From the NCBI GenBank assembly GCA_948474755.1, contig CAOLHI010000019.1:930001-994000 (forward strand): a stretch of DNA of 64,000 nucleotides. Reading direction: 5' to 3'. The translations under genes and the position numbers were made by a program. The stretch's first letter is position 1. Every line of letters begins with the position of its first letter. The stretch comes from Ctenosaura bakeri (taxonomy: Eukaryota > Chordata > Lepidosauria > Squamata > Iguanidae). Under the pieces are notes generated by a model that had not been told where the DNA came from, searched no databases, and was given only the letters and a program-made list of their open reading frames with translations. Positions 1 through 12,700 of the stretch are shown here, in pieces.

Positions 1-533
1 CGAGAATTCTTTCGGAGAACTCCCTGCCACACTAGCAGACCGTCACTCTGATAGTTGAGTAATCCCCTCAGCTGTTTTTTCACTGAGTTCATGTTTGTTT
101 GCTGTTTCCTGGATTATGGACTTCAGGAAAGGTGCAGTATCACCCCATCTGAAATCCCTCTCTACATCCTCCTACCCAACTTTCCTCTCTTTTACTTCTC
201 AATAGCTCTTGAGTGAGTGAGTGAGTGAGTGAGTGATTGTGTTGATGTGTGAGAACATTTTCATTCAATAAAACCATTTATTTGATACACTGTTTGGTTC
301 TTGGCTTGGCCTGACCCCGTAAAAACTGGGTAAAAGATCTCGCTAGGTTACCCTGCATCTTGCTCTGCGATTGCTTGTGCTCTGTTAAATTCCTCACCCT
401 TTTCTGATTTGGAGCACATTGAGGTGTCCCCCAAGGAACCCCCAGAAACCAGGGTAAGAGTACCATGTAACTCATGACCCCCAAGCACCTTCTAAGGGTG
501 GGGGTCAAAAGCAAGACCAAAGAATACTCTCAC
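1..533 (-). other. Region downstream of LIN7A stop: 3' UTR or last intron
   Basis: If the donor-like GTGAGA after the stop is not used, this is 3' UTR; a minus-strand AATAAA lies at 282-277, about 250 nt after the stop. If it is used, this is intron and the UTR lies to the left. The stretch also has a plus-strand AATAAA near 268, and I recognise no repeat family in it apart from the TGAG microsatellite. Confidence 0.5.
211..235. repeat. (TGAG)n microsatellite
   Basis: About six GAGT/TGAG units in tandem just upstream of a short TG-rich stretch. Confidence 0.9.
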
Positions 534-743
534 CTACGACATATGATTTTGCTGTGCATTTTGCTGCTGTTGCTGCTGAATTAACAGCTGTTGCTGTTGT
601 CTGCGTCGTGCTGTCCTCAGTTTTTCAAAGCGAGCCTCCATCTCATCTAGTACCTTGGGAGTGTAGCGTACCACCAGCTTGACACTGTCCTTAGCAGCCT
701 TCAGAAGCTCCACAGCTTTTTCATGATGCTCTCCTTCCACACT
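534..743 (-). CDS. LIN7A: LIN7A coding exon 5 (end of PDZ, Gln-rich tail, stop)
   Basis: Acceptor CCCAG at 744. It encodes [20 protein letters not shown] onwards, the PDZ helix B and last strand, then a charged coiled segment and a Gln-rich tail ending QQNHMS, residues 154-222. The Gln run is shorter than I recall for human LIN7A and carries an Asn-Ala interruption. TAG at 536-534 is followed at once by GTGAGAG, a good splice-donor match, so the exon may end exactly at the stop. Confidence 0.95.
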   Translation of the reverse strand, partial: SVEGEHHEKAVELLKAAKDSVKLVVRYTPKVLDEMEARFEKLRTARRRQQQQLLIQQQQQQNAQQNHMS

Positions 744-3700
744 CTGGGAAAAGAAGAATAATATTTAAAAAGTGTCAATAGCATGATTTTTTTGAGCTCT
801 ATGAGTAAGAGCTTGGATTTAGAGGCTGCCAGTCTTTGGACTGTAGCAATTCTCAAGGGAGAGTGAGACTGCACAGAAGCAAAATTCAGGGTTAGAGCAA
901 AAAAATACCATGCCCACAGTTTGACAATATAAGAATGAAATAAATCTCTTTCTTAAACAAATGCAACGCCATTGAAGAAGTAGAATGGCAAAAGGACAAT
1001 CCAAGCTTCTCGTCCAGCAAAGGAAACAAAATGTTTAACAGAAGCTTTGCACTGAAATTGTGAATACATTTAGCTGGCAGTAATTTCCACTTGGTTCAGT
1101 GGGACTTAACTGCTAAGAGATATTCATATGAACCCACTCATAAGTTCAGTGACCATGTGAAAGGGTCTGAAGGAAAGTAACTACTGGTCATGCCCCTTGC
1201 ACAATGATATGCCAATTGGCCATGTATCTTGTACATATCTGAAACACTCAGGAGTTGACATTGTCAGGCACTTGCTATGACCCATGCCATGTCACAGAGG
1301 TGGGCAAAAAGCCTGCATGTTTCTCCCTGACCAACATTCATGTGGAAGGATACATTTGTATATCTCTCTGTGTGCAGACTTTTCATGAGATCCAGGAACC
1401 TAAGTTCCATTTCACAGTGAAAATCTTTTGTGTATGAGTTTCTCAAATGTCCACACTCAGTGCTGGCAATGGGTGCAAAAGGCTTGGTTTTGGAGGTAGG
1501 GCCAAGAGCGTAGTACGGCTGTCCTTGCTACACGGACAAATCCCTCTTTGTACATATAACATATGAAGGAGAATACCAGCTTCCAAGTTTTGCTATGCCA
1601 ATTTAAGTTATTTGATGTGATAGAATAAACTCTGGTTATAATTCAGTCCTAAAGTAGAATAAAAAATGATACATTTTTGTCCAGCAGTTCTCCCTTTGAA
1701 GTTCTTTTGGAATAATGGGGACTTTCAGACCAGAAACAGTGTGTCTTCTGACAATAAAATGTTTTCTGAATGTTACAAGATTTGTTTTCTTTTATTCTTT
1801 TGTACAGACACAAACTTGTTTGAGCTATGGAGATAACAGAAGGGTATTTCTGACAGGTAAGAGTTAATATAATGTTGGAGAATGAGCAATAAGCACTCGA
1901 AGACATGACCATAAATAAGGGGACAAAATTAAAATTTACAATTGTTGCAGGCCCCAGTCTCTGGGATTTATCTGTATTAAGTGGCCTGTAATTCCCAATG
2001 AATAGCTATTTCAGATCAGAGGGCTGTACATTAAGAAGGGCAGGCCTAGTTCTGAAGATCTCAGAATTACACTACAAGTGAGGAGTTGGATTTTTTAAAA
2101 TATTGGCAGCAGGATTTTTTTTTCAAATGGGATTGCATGTTCTGCTGATATTTTGCATCACAAGTAGGTTTATGATAATCACAATGAATCCATAAAGCCT
2201 TCTTATCATTTGCCACCCAGCTGATTTCAACTTATGGTGACTCTATCAATGCGAAACCTCCAAGAGCCCATCACCAACTGCCCTATTTCTGTCTTCCAAC
2301 ATTACGGCTGTGGCCTCCTTGGTTGAACCAATGTTCCTGGAATGTGGTTTCCCTCTTTTCTTATTGCCTTCCACTTTACCAAGCAATACCATCTTTTCCA
2401 AAGAGTCATGCTGTCTCTTGAAACCATAAAGACTAGAGAGGTACATATGACCCCCCCCCCCGCTAGTCCTTTTTAATTTGCTGTATGGGTCCTGAACCTC
2501 TTGAACAAGCACAATTCAGAAAAAATCAAAACTGAATGCAAAATAATCACATACCACTCCATTGACAGAAAGCAGCTGGTCTCCGCGTTTGAGTCCTCCA
2601 TGTCTCTCAGCTACTCCTCCAGGAATTATGCGAGAAATATAAATAGGAGAGTTTTGTTCTTTTCCTCCCATGACATTGAAGCCAAGGCCTTCATCAGTCT
2701 TTGGCAGTTCTACCACTCGGGGGTGAGAATGGCCTTCACTGGCTGCAAAAGCTGCAACAGTCGCCTAGAAGAAAATGAATCTCTTTAGTACACGGTTAGA
2801 TAAGGACCATGGCTGTTTTTGTTTAATGGATTCATTTCCATTTGTCTGTTTGTCTTTTTTGAAAAAGACAAATACCATGTTGTCCTTTTGTATAAAAGGC
2901 GCTGGTATTGAGAATACAGTGTTCGAGGCCTCCGTGTACAATTATCAGAACTGTTACTGGAGTATATCAGTCCTGAGTTTCATATGCATTCAGATACCTA
3001 CATGGAGCTGCATCTTAGGCCATTTCTACCCTATACTGTTATAGTGCTATTATTCCACTTTCAACATCCTGTACAATCCTGGGGTTTGCAGTTTAGGAAG
3101 GGGCATTAAGAATTCTCAGACAGAATGTACTGTGTACTGTGGAAATGGCCTAAGTGTTAATCTCAACTGTATCAGTAAGATTTACATTTAACAAGCCCCA
3201 CTGATTTAAGCAGTCAAGTTGACTGGGACTCACAACTAAATTTAGGGTCTTTCTGCCCTACACTGTTACAGTGCTATTATTCCACTTTCAACATCCTGTG
3301 GAATTTGGGGGTTGTAGTTTACTGAGGCCAAAGAGCTCCCTGGCTGAGAATTCTAAATGCCCCTCCCTAAACTGCAAATGTCAGGATTCCACAAGATGTT
3401 GAAAGTGGAATAATAGCACTATAACACTGTAGTGCAGAGAGGGCCCTAGTGTATGGTGTTCCTACTTATGTATCTCATTAAAGCAGTCCATGCATACAAA
3501 GGAAACTACAGATATCAGTTTTCTGCATGGTTTAGCTTCTCCCCACACGTGCATTAGAGTATCTCTATCTTTAAAGAAAGCTTGGAGTGGAGTCAAAGTT
3601 TCTAGAATGTGATTCCCTATTAAGCTTTAGCATTGATGAAAGCAAGCTCCTACTGACTGCTATGTAAAAAGTACCCAAAAGTAAAATTTACTAAACTACA

Positions 3701-6700
3701 ACATTCATCCTTCTAATGGATATACACTAATTTCAAATAAATATTTAAAAATACTTGAAGAGCTTTTATCCACAATTAAAGCAAGACAGAGCTGTAATGT
3801 ACAAACTGAACTCCAAGCTACCATGAAGATGCATGAAAGATTTCTCAGTTCTTAAAAGAGGAATCTGTATACCAGATTGGTTGTGTGTACAATGGAACCA
3901 CTGACCTGTAGTAATGATAAGGAAGGTCAGTAAAATCACTTCATTATGGCAGTATAATAACTACAGATGATACACTTTTAGGACAGCTTATGTTATAAGA
4001 GAAGATGCAATAACGAACAGCAGGACACTCAAAATGCCTTTTCTTTTTCTCCTTGCCACAGCAGGGGAGTATAACTTGATTTAAAAAAAATAAACCAGCA
4101 ACTTTACATTATGAAAACGCTAGTACTTTCTGTTAGTAGTTGTTTATTATGTTTCTTTGGTCTATTAAAATCTAAGGGAGAATCCAACCACTTTTAACTA
4201 CCTTCTAGTTTCACTAATTTCAACAGGAGATAATAAGTGCACACTTCTTCATTAAAACAAATAAGACTAGTAAGTGCTTAATGTTGGTTGTATTTTTCCT
4301 CATATTATTCTCAAAAAGGGAACACTTATAACTTCTTCCTAGGGATATTTGCTCAGTGGCTGGAACTAAATAACATGAGTATAGTTTCTTAGTTACATAG
4401 GCAAAATTTGTCATCATGCAAACTTTGTTATCATGCACACATTCAATATCAGACATAATGCAAAGAAAAAAAATGCAATGCAGACAGCCCAGAAATAACC
4501 AGGAAGTACTATGATACTGAAACATTGCTCTACAGTCCTGCTGTTCTATATGGATAAGAAATGAGAATGACAGACCTCCTTGAGTTTTTCATTTTTAACT
4601 ACACCATGTAGTAGTAATTTCTGTCTTCATCCACAGCAAAATAATCTAGAAAACATCTTTTCAGGGTCCATAGTTATTAAGCTTAAAAAACTTTAGTGTT
4701 CACTTAGGATCAAACTCAAGCCACTCAAGAAAAGGGAATAATTTATTTAAATTTACATTCCATAATTAATATTAAAATGTACTGTACTACTGAAAGTGTT
4801 TTTTTTAAAAACTCTTGATTAGTAAGATAGCATTTAATGACTTTACTAATAAACTTGAAAGCAGTATTTCCTGTACATCAAACCTTAGCTTAACTTCAGT
4901 GACAAGATCCTGTTACTGGACATAGAGGGGAATGAAAATTAACATGGATGGCTCTGATTCTCAAATAACTACTCTCAGATTGTATGTATATGTTCTTCAG
5001 AAATTATTTTTTTAAGTTTTCTTTCCCCTTCCTTGCAGTGGAAATACATCCATATTTTATCAATAGCAGAGAATGATGAACCAAGGAATTTATTCCACAT
5101 GGAAATATCTATTCACTTTACAAACATCTATTTGTGTACAATGAAAACTTAGAAAGGCAATATTTCTCTGGGTACAGAGATCTTATGCAGGTTTTAAATC
5201 TTCATCATAAAAGGGGTTCTTTTTCAGAATCATGAAAACCCACAGCTGTTGCAGTTTTCTGTTCCAAGAAATATGTGTTCAGCACTCCTGAAAGTGGGAC
5301 CCTTGCAGCCCCTACTGTTAAGAAGCTATTAAAAAGAAAAAATGGCTATAGGAGAACTGAGTACAGAAGAACTAATGGTCAATGGAAAAAACAACAACAG
5401 CAGATTTGATTGGAAGCTGACTCCCACGCCACCCCAGCAAGCTGCTTAACTCTATAAAGCATTCTCTTTTCTTAAGCTACAGAAGCAGCACAAAGGTTGA
5501 ATTTGCCATTATGATTGTTACCTGGGAAGTAGTACTGGTTCTAGACTCTGGGCTGCCACTGATGTCTAAATTTTCTTACAGTGTACACACGAATACCTGA
5601 AACATACACGCGCACAGTCAATAACTAGGCCACGTTGGGAGCATATATTCTAAAGCTGAAAGCACCTTACCTTTGCTGTAGCCCTGGCACGGAATTCTGG
5701 ACAGCCATTTACATTTATGGTTTCATGCATATATTGATATACCTAAAACGATAAAAACAAAAGAAAACAAGAGAGAAAAATATACTGTTACAGAAACAAA
5801 ATAAATAATACAGTGTTTCCCTGGAAGGTAAAATCTTGAAGAGAATTTAATACTCATTGCCTTCGTATTTTTACTGTTCTTGAAGTTTAGTTCAGATGAA
5901 CTGTAGATGTTCTATCTCCAACAGCCTCGCTGTACACTCGGTTTAATAACATGCAGCTTGCATCTCTCTCCTCAGTACTACATTACATCTCAATATTATT
6001 TTCTACAAAAGTCTGCTGCCTTATTTTGGCTATGTGTCAAATGTGGCTCTTTCATAGCCAGGGACTAATATGTGAAACTCTCTATGACATTATATTCAAC
6101 TCCTCTCACATCTCCATTTTGTAAATCATGGATGACATCCTGTTCAGTATTTCAGCACCATAAGCTAGCTTCAGGATCTCATGTATTTTGCTATTCACAC
6201 GTATAGTCATGAGACTATTACCATGACCATAAGTGCCTCCTAACTCATTTCAAGACCCAGGAAGGCACAACATCCAAAGGAATTTCGTGGTGCAGATGAG
6301 CAAGGTGCTGAAGGATTCCCACCAATGAGCCATGGAGTGACAAGCAATTGTGACTGGATTCCACAGGGATCTCTGCAGCTGCTTGTTGAACCATAGCTCA
6401 TTGGTGGGAGGTGGTTGAAGGCATTATCTTTCACTTCACCACTTGCTAGTGCTGGAGAACTCCTCTGGTTGGAGTGGCTCCCTGGCTTTCAAGCAGAATA
6501 TGGATCATACCTATATCACTGTAACTACATCTCCCATGCAGGGTCTTGGATGATTTTAGCCACTGAAATTAACTGACAAGTGTTGAGGCTGGATAGGGTT
6601 GCCATATGTCCTACTTTATATAATTTTCTACTTGAATGCTAGTCAAAGGACAGTCCTGTGTTTTGAGACATCTATCTTGGTTTGAAGATCTGTCCAGAAC

Positions 6701-9700
6701 TAGCAGAGTGAAGCTGGCAGATTATTCTGGGTATCATGAAAGGGCAACAATTTGTAATTCATTCCATTTTTATTTCTTTTAAATGCCAGATTAAAGGAGA
6801 GAGACTTGCAGGATTTTCATGGTCAGATGTCACAGTTAACTTGACCAGCTTTGTATATTATATATCCTGACTAGGAGGAGCACTGCCATTTGCTGTTCAG
6901 TCTTTGTCAGCAAAATGTTTGGAGATCATCCTGGATCTGTCCAATGTAAGTCACTCTTATATATAAATGGGTTGCCCATCAACCATTATCATCTGGAGAG
7001 CAGACTGAGCAGATATACAGATCACAATCTCCCCCTACCAAGGATGAGATTCATTATATTTCTGTTCATATTGTACCCATTCACTAATATTCTACACAGC
7101 AACTTAGCTATATATATGTAACTAAGTAATGTCTTCTGGCTGTCCACTCCTAATCTACCTTATTAGCCATCAGACAGATCAGGCAAAGGAGCAATGATGT
7201 ATGTAAGTCTTTTACTCCAAGTCTCAAGTCAAGTCTCAAGTCCTTGAAGATACTTTCAAGTCAAATCTTAAGTCTGGGAGCCAACTTTATACCTCAACCT
7301 TTATTCCAGAATTTCAGGACAGAGTCAAATAAAGTCAGTTTTAATAATTTAAGCAGAGTTGCCTCTCCACATTTATGATTTTGCCATCTGCAGCTTCAGA
7401 AGTGGAGAGTGGGATCATTCTTACCCCTACTCCTCCCAAAGCTGGAGACTTTTGTGCCAATGGTCATAAAAGAGTCTGCAGCTTTGAAAATGGGGAATAG
7501 GATTCTTCTTATTTCCCACTTCCAAAGCTGGAGGCTTTTTCAGAAGTGGGGAATAGGATTTTTCTTACTCCCCATTACTGAAGCTTCAAAAGCTTTAGAA
7601 GGAAGGATCCTTCCTCCTCAAGCCCATTGCTGAATACATTTACTGTTTCCCTCTGAGAAATACACCCTGCATTCTGGGGAGAGTCTTGTCTTCTGCTCTT
7701 AGGAAATGTTTTAGAAGGTTCATCCAATATGCAGCAAGGTCAGGCTGCTGAGCAGACCTCAAGCCTGCCTCAAGCCCATTGCCTAACCCATTTGCTGTTC
7801 CCCTCTGATAAATGTGCCCACACTTTGGGCTTGAAAGAGATTGTCATGTGACAAGTAGGCAAAAAGAGATGGAAGCACTGTTCAAAGTTGTAAAATTTCT
7901 CGATGAATATATTATGTTACTGAACCAAGGGCAGCAAGTCAATCACTAAAAATATACAAGTCTCAAGTTGAGTCGAGTCAGTGCATCATTTATTGCCAAG
8001 TCAAGTCCAAGTCAAGTCACTGAAGTAACTTAAGTCTGACTTGAGTCCAAATCAATTGACTCAAGTCTACATCATTGCAAAGGAGGTCTGTTAGGCTGGC
8101 AATCAGGGTGCAAGGAAGATGACGATGTGACAATTAGAAACAGAAGCCCTGTTACAAGTCCATGTCATAGTTTTGCTCACTGGCAGGAGAGGGGTAGGAA
8201 CTTTCATTCTTCTTGTGTCTCGATCACCAGATCTGACTGCTGGCTGTTAAGGTGGAGGGTAAGTCTACATAATAAGACTACACAGTTTTCCTGAATGCAG
8301 ACCAGTTATGGATCCATAACTCTAGGTTGTAAACCCCTAGCTACAATACTGAATGCCAGCCATTTTTTCTTAATTTGCATCTGTATATGTAAATAAGCAC
8401 ATATACATTGACATTCCCTTTTTTCCTCCTTTTCAGTCACCCATGATGACTGAAGTTTGGATGTTGGAAATCAAACTATCACTTGACTGTCAGGTTCACT
8501 GAGAAAGCAGCTCATGCAGGCTTGACAATAAGATATTAAGGCTGCTGGAAATTAGCCTTAATGGAGCAAATATAGCAGCAGCTTTCTATTTCCTGTGGGT
8601 CACACTAACACTTATTAGAACATATGTTTTGCTATGGAACTTATTATGGTTTTCATTTTGGGTGCAGCCCTGCTGCCTTGATCAGAGAATAAGAACATAA
8701 GAACTCCGCTAGATCAAACCAAAGATCCAGCTAGCTCAGCATTCTGCTCACATAGCAGTCAAGTGTAATAACATCCTTCTTCAATGAAATCTTCCACTCA
8801 AGGCACAGCTAACATTAAGATGGGGTTTTCTTGGCATGATTAGTTCAGAAGAGGTCTGCTTTTGCCCTCCTGAGAGAGTGTGACTTGCCTAAAGTCACTC
8901 AGTGGTTTTCCATTACTGAGCAAGGATTTAAACCCTGGTCTCCAGAGCTGTAGTCCAATGCTCAAAACTACTATGCTGCACTGACTCTGTCACTGTAAAG
9001 ATCCTTTACAAGTTTATCAGTTTAGAATGTGGGAACTGCTGCTAACTGACTAGTAGTGCAGTGAAGGATGTACTATTGAGCTCAGGTGGTTTGAAATCCG
9101 CTCTGATCTCATGGCCATCTGTTCTTTTTTCAGCTGCATGCTGAGGTCCCTGACCTGAATTGCTGCCTCATAAATAAAAGTCTTTGAGACAGGCACATTT
9201 TTAAAGTTAAATAATTTAATACCAAATTGCCTTCACCATCTTACCTGGTACCTACTCATATCTGCCACCTCCTGGCATAGTAATACGGCCCCTGAGAGAA
9301 ACCTTCCCACATTTTATCACTGCATAAAACAACATTTAACTTCTTTACCAATGGAAATATAAAATTAAGCTATTTAAAATGTTTGAAATAATGTAATCTG
9401 TTGGTAGCACAAATGAGCCACAATATTAATTTAAGTAATAAAAGGTTTAATACTGTTTTCCTACAAAGTCCATCAGATGACACTGAAAAGAGCCATTGCT
9501 CATCAACTTGGACATTAATGGCTAAAAATCACTTTGCATACCTATGGAATTTTATTTCTGTATGTTAGTTTACAATTAAAGCCTATAGATGCAACATTGT
9601 AAAATACTGTATAAAGCCTTCCAAAGCTTATCAATGTACAGAATACAAAATAATTCTTGTTTGCCACACAGAATGAGGAAAATACTTCCCTAACATGTAG

Positions 9701-12700
9701 ACCTTTTATTTGTCTCAACACAACTTGCAAGGACATTAATTTTTAAATTGTCTCTTCCTACATTTTTTAAAAAAGAATACAGTATCTTGGTTATAGTATC
9801 ATATAGACGTGGATACAAATTAGCATGTACCAGATGACACTGAGGCCATTTCTGCACTACACTCTTATAGTGTGATTGTTCCACTTTAAACATCCTATGG
9901 AATTCTGGGGTTTGCAGTTTGGCTGGCCCCTCCCTAAACTGCAAACCCCAGGATTCCATAGGATGTTGAAAGTGAAATAATAACGCTGTAAGAGTGTAGT
10001 ATGGAAATGGCCAGAAATATTACTTTTAATGAAGATGCTATACTGAGCCATCCATAAGCGAGCAGTGATTACCTGGAGCACAGGGGTAGAGAGCATGACT
10101 ATCATCACCATCCTCCTCCTCCTCATCTCCCTTTCCTCTTTAATCACCAGTGGCTTTAGTATGTCATTATATTCATTCTTCTTTAAAGTAAATTTTCAGC
10201 TCTGCATCTCACAACCTAGAACATTCCACAAATCTGGAGGGTTTTTTTTTTTTAGTTTTTTTAATCGATTGTTATTTGAAGGAAAATAGCTTTTCCTCTT
10301 GATATAAGGACATGCTATGCAAAAAAAAAAGTTTCAGAAGAAAGTATCAGGTGTTTTGGAACAGTAAGGGAGCCTCAAGCTTCAGTTGTCTGTGCACAGC
10401 TGAGATTGGATTAGGCTCTTTGTATTTCTATGTGTTTCTACAATTTTATACAGTTCAACTGCATTCTAATGAGTCATGTTATGAAAACTTAGAGCTTGAG
10501 AGATACCAACTGGTATTTTCATTAAGTCTGAAATGGTAGTCCTGTAGTCTTAATCAAGCACTAAATCATCTCAAGACATCCTTAATCATTTCACAACTAA
10601 TTTAATGCACCATGACTTACTGGTGTGATAAATAATCAAGTTATAATTGCTCTTGCTTAGATGTTTGGTCCAAGTGAAAAATGTCCATGGTTAAATAATG
10701 TAAGAGGCCATCACAGTTTTTTTTTTTTCTCCCAAAGAATGCCAGAGTTTGCTTAACAGTATATGTTTCTTCAAGGACCAAATACAAGACAGAGGCTGAG
10801 CTTGTAGTACCAATACAAAGGAACACAACATCTTTCTGCATTCACTCTGAGAAGCTAGCGCTGTTTTGTCAATGAGATAATACTTCTGTACTCAGGAGAT
10901 ATTCATATGTAGTTCAAAGATCTGCAAAAATATTTTTTGGGGTGGAGAAGTGAAGTCAACCTTAGTTGCGTCTTCCACCCTTATAGAAAACAGGTAGAGA
11001 ACCTCCAGCCCCAAACAGCATAGCCAATGGCCAGGGTTTATGGCAACTCTAGCCCAGCAACTTCTAGGGGACCACAATTTCCTCAGCCCTGCTATAGAAT
11101 TAGAGCAACTGTGTACCAGCATAATTTTTTTCCAAGTTGAAACAGCTTGAAAGACGCTTAAGTGGGATAATTACATGGTCAAATTTTGTATTAGTTGTAT
11201 TGGTTGCCTATTAATTTCTGCTATCAATTTAGCATGGTGTTTTGACCATTAAATCTACAAACAGTTTGCAAGGATTACTTAGAAGCCCCACTTGCATCCA
11301 TATGAATCCATGTTTCTGCTGGTGTAAGTCCCTAACCAGGTTAACCACAGGGAACTTGTGAAGGAAAATGAAAGATAATAAAGAACTTCAGGACGGGGGA
11401 GAAGAAAAAAACCACCCACTTCCTGTTTTGGCCACCATGAATCAGCAGGACTTTCACACGATAGCTTTCACATGGATTCTCTCTAACCCACTGTAGTCCC
11501 TGTATGTAGGAAGTGTGCACCAAGCACTAGCACATAGGGCAATATTCCCAATCATCACCTGCTTAGCACCTAAAAAAGGGACAATCAAAGAAGGTCCTCC
11601 ACAAAACTGAAGAACTCAACAACATAGCAGATGCATATGAAATTAGGCTGCCGTTTTTCTGTGCAGGAAAATACCTATTGTGTCTATAACATTTAGATTT
11701 ATAATGACTTAGCTGGCTGGTCTGCTTTACTGGTCTCTCTCCCAAGTGGTGAACTCTGCAGGGGCAATGGGTCCCCCCCCCGCAACAGGCCCCTTTGAAA
11801 TCCAGGCAAGGTTTTAAACTGGCCTCCATAATTACAGTTGGGAGGGGAGCTGAAAATGAGGGGAAATCAAGTTGTGCCCATATAAGATTTTATATACTCA
11901 AAGGCAGCTCTTTGGATTACAGTTATTATTAGGAAAAAATAAAGCTGTTTATTTCAGGCTTGTGGTTTTTTACCTTGCACAAGAAAATGTAATGTGTTTC
12001 AGCAGCAGGACACATACACTGCACACAGATTGTATTCTGTTCCTGGAATACATCCACTGAGGGTCCCTCCCTTGTGGTCTTCTTCCTTCCTCCCTCTTTT
12101 GCAGATTTTCAGTTTCTTTTAATCAAAGAAACTAGACATCTGCAAAAACTGCTCGGGATTAAAATGGAGCAATACACATGACCAGCTACTAGTCCTTGTT
12201 TTAGAAAAGCCATAAGCACATTTAGCACAAGAATTTACACTTCAGACATCTGAGAAAAGGATACAAGGTAGAGAAACAGTAAACCAATCTGTTTAATGTC
12301 ACACAAACCTCTGCAGTAAGAAGCCTATACTTGCCCAAAATTAACTGCTTTGTGTTTATATTAACATAACATTAACACAGTCAATTTCACTTCTAGAAAT
12401 GCTAGTTGAATCTTTATCTCTGAAAAACAAAATTAGTGCTTCATCTAGACAGAGGACTAGATGCTACCAGTCAAAAGGTGTTGTACATCTGTTCTTTCAT
12501 TTCTTTCTTGTTTCTGATAGGAAAGAAGAAAACATATGGAGGTGACAAATAGTGATGACATCTGGAACATACTTCCTCCCTCAAATAAAATCCCATGAAT
12601 GTGGCAGAACAATTTCGTGATAAAGGCTGCACCTGAAAAAACCCTCACTCAGTCTCAAGATTGCTGGGTTTTTGTTTACTTCAAAAACAAAAGGAAATTC

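Noticed and set aside
1..533. Endogenous retroviral LTR at the left edge
   Set aside because: AATAAA signals and a microsatellite are present, but there are no TG...CA ends or duplication that I can find; region left as LIN7A downstream sequence.
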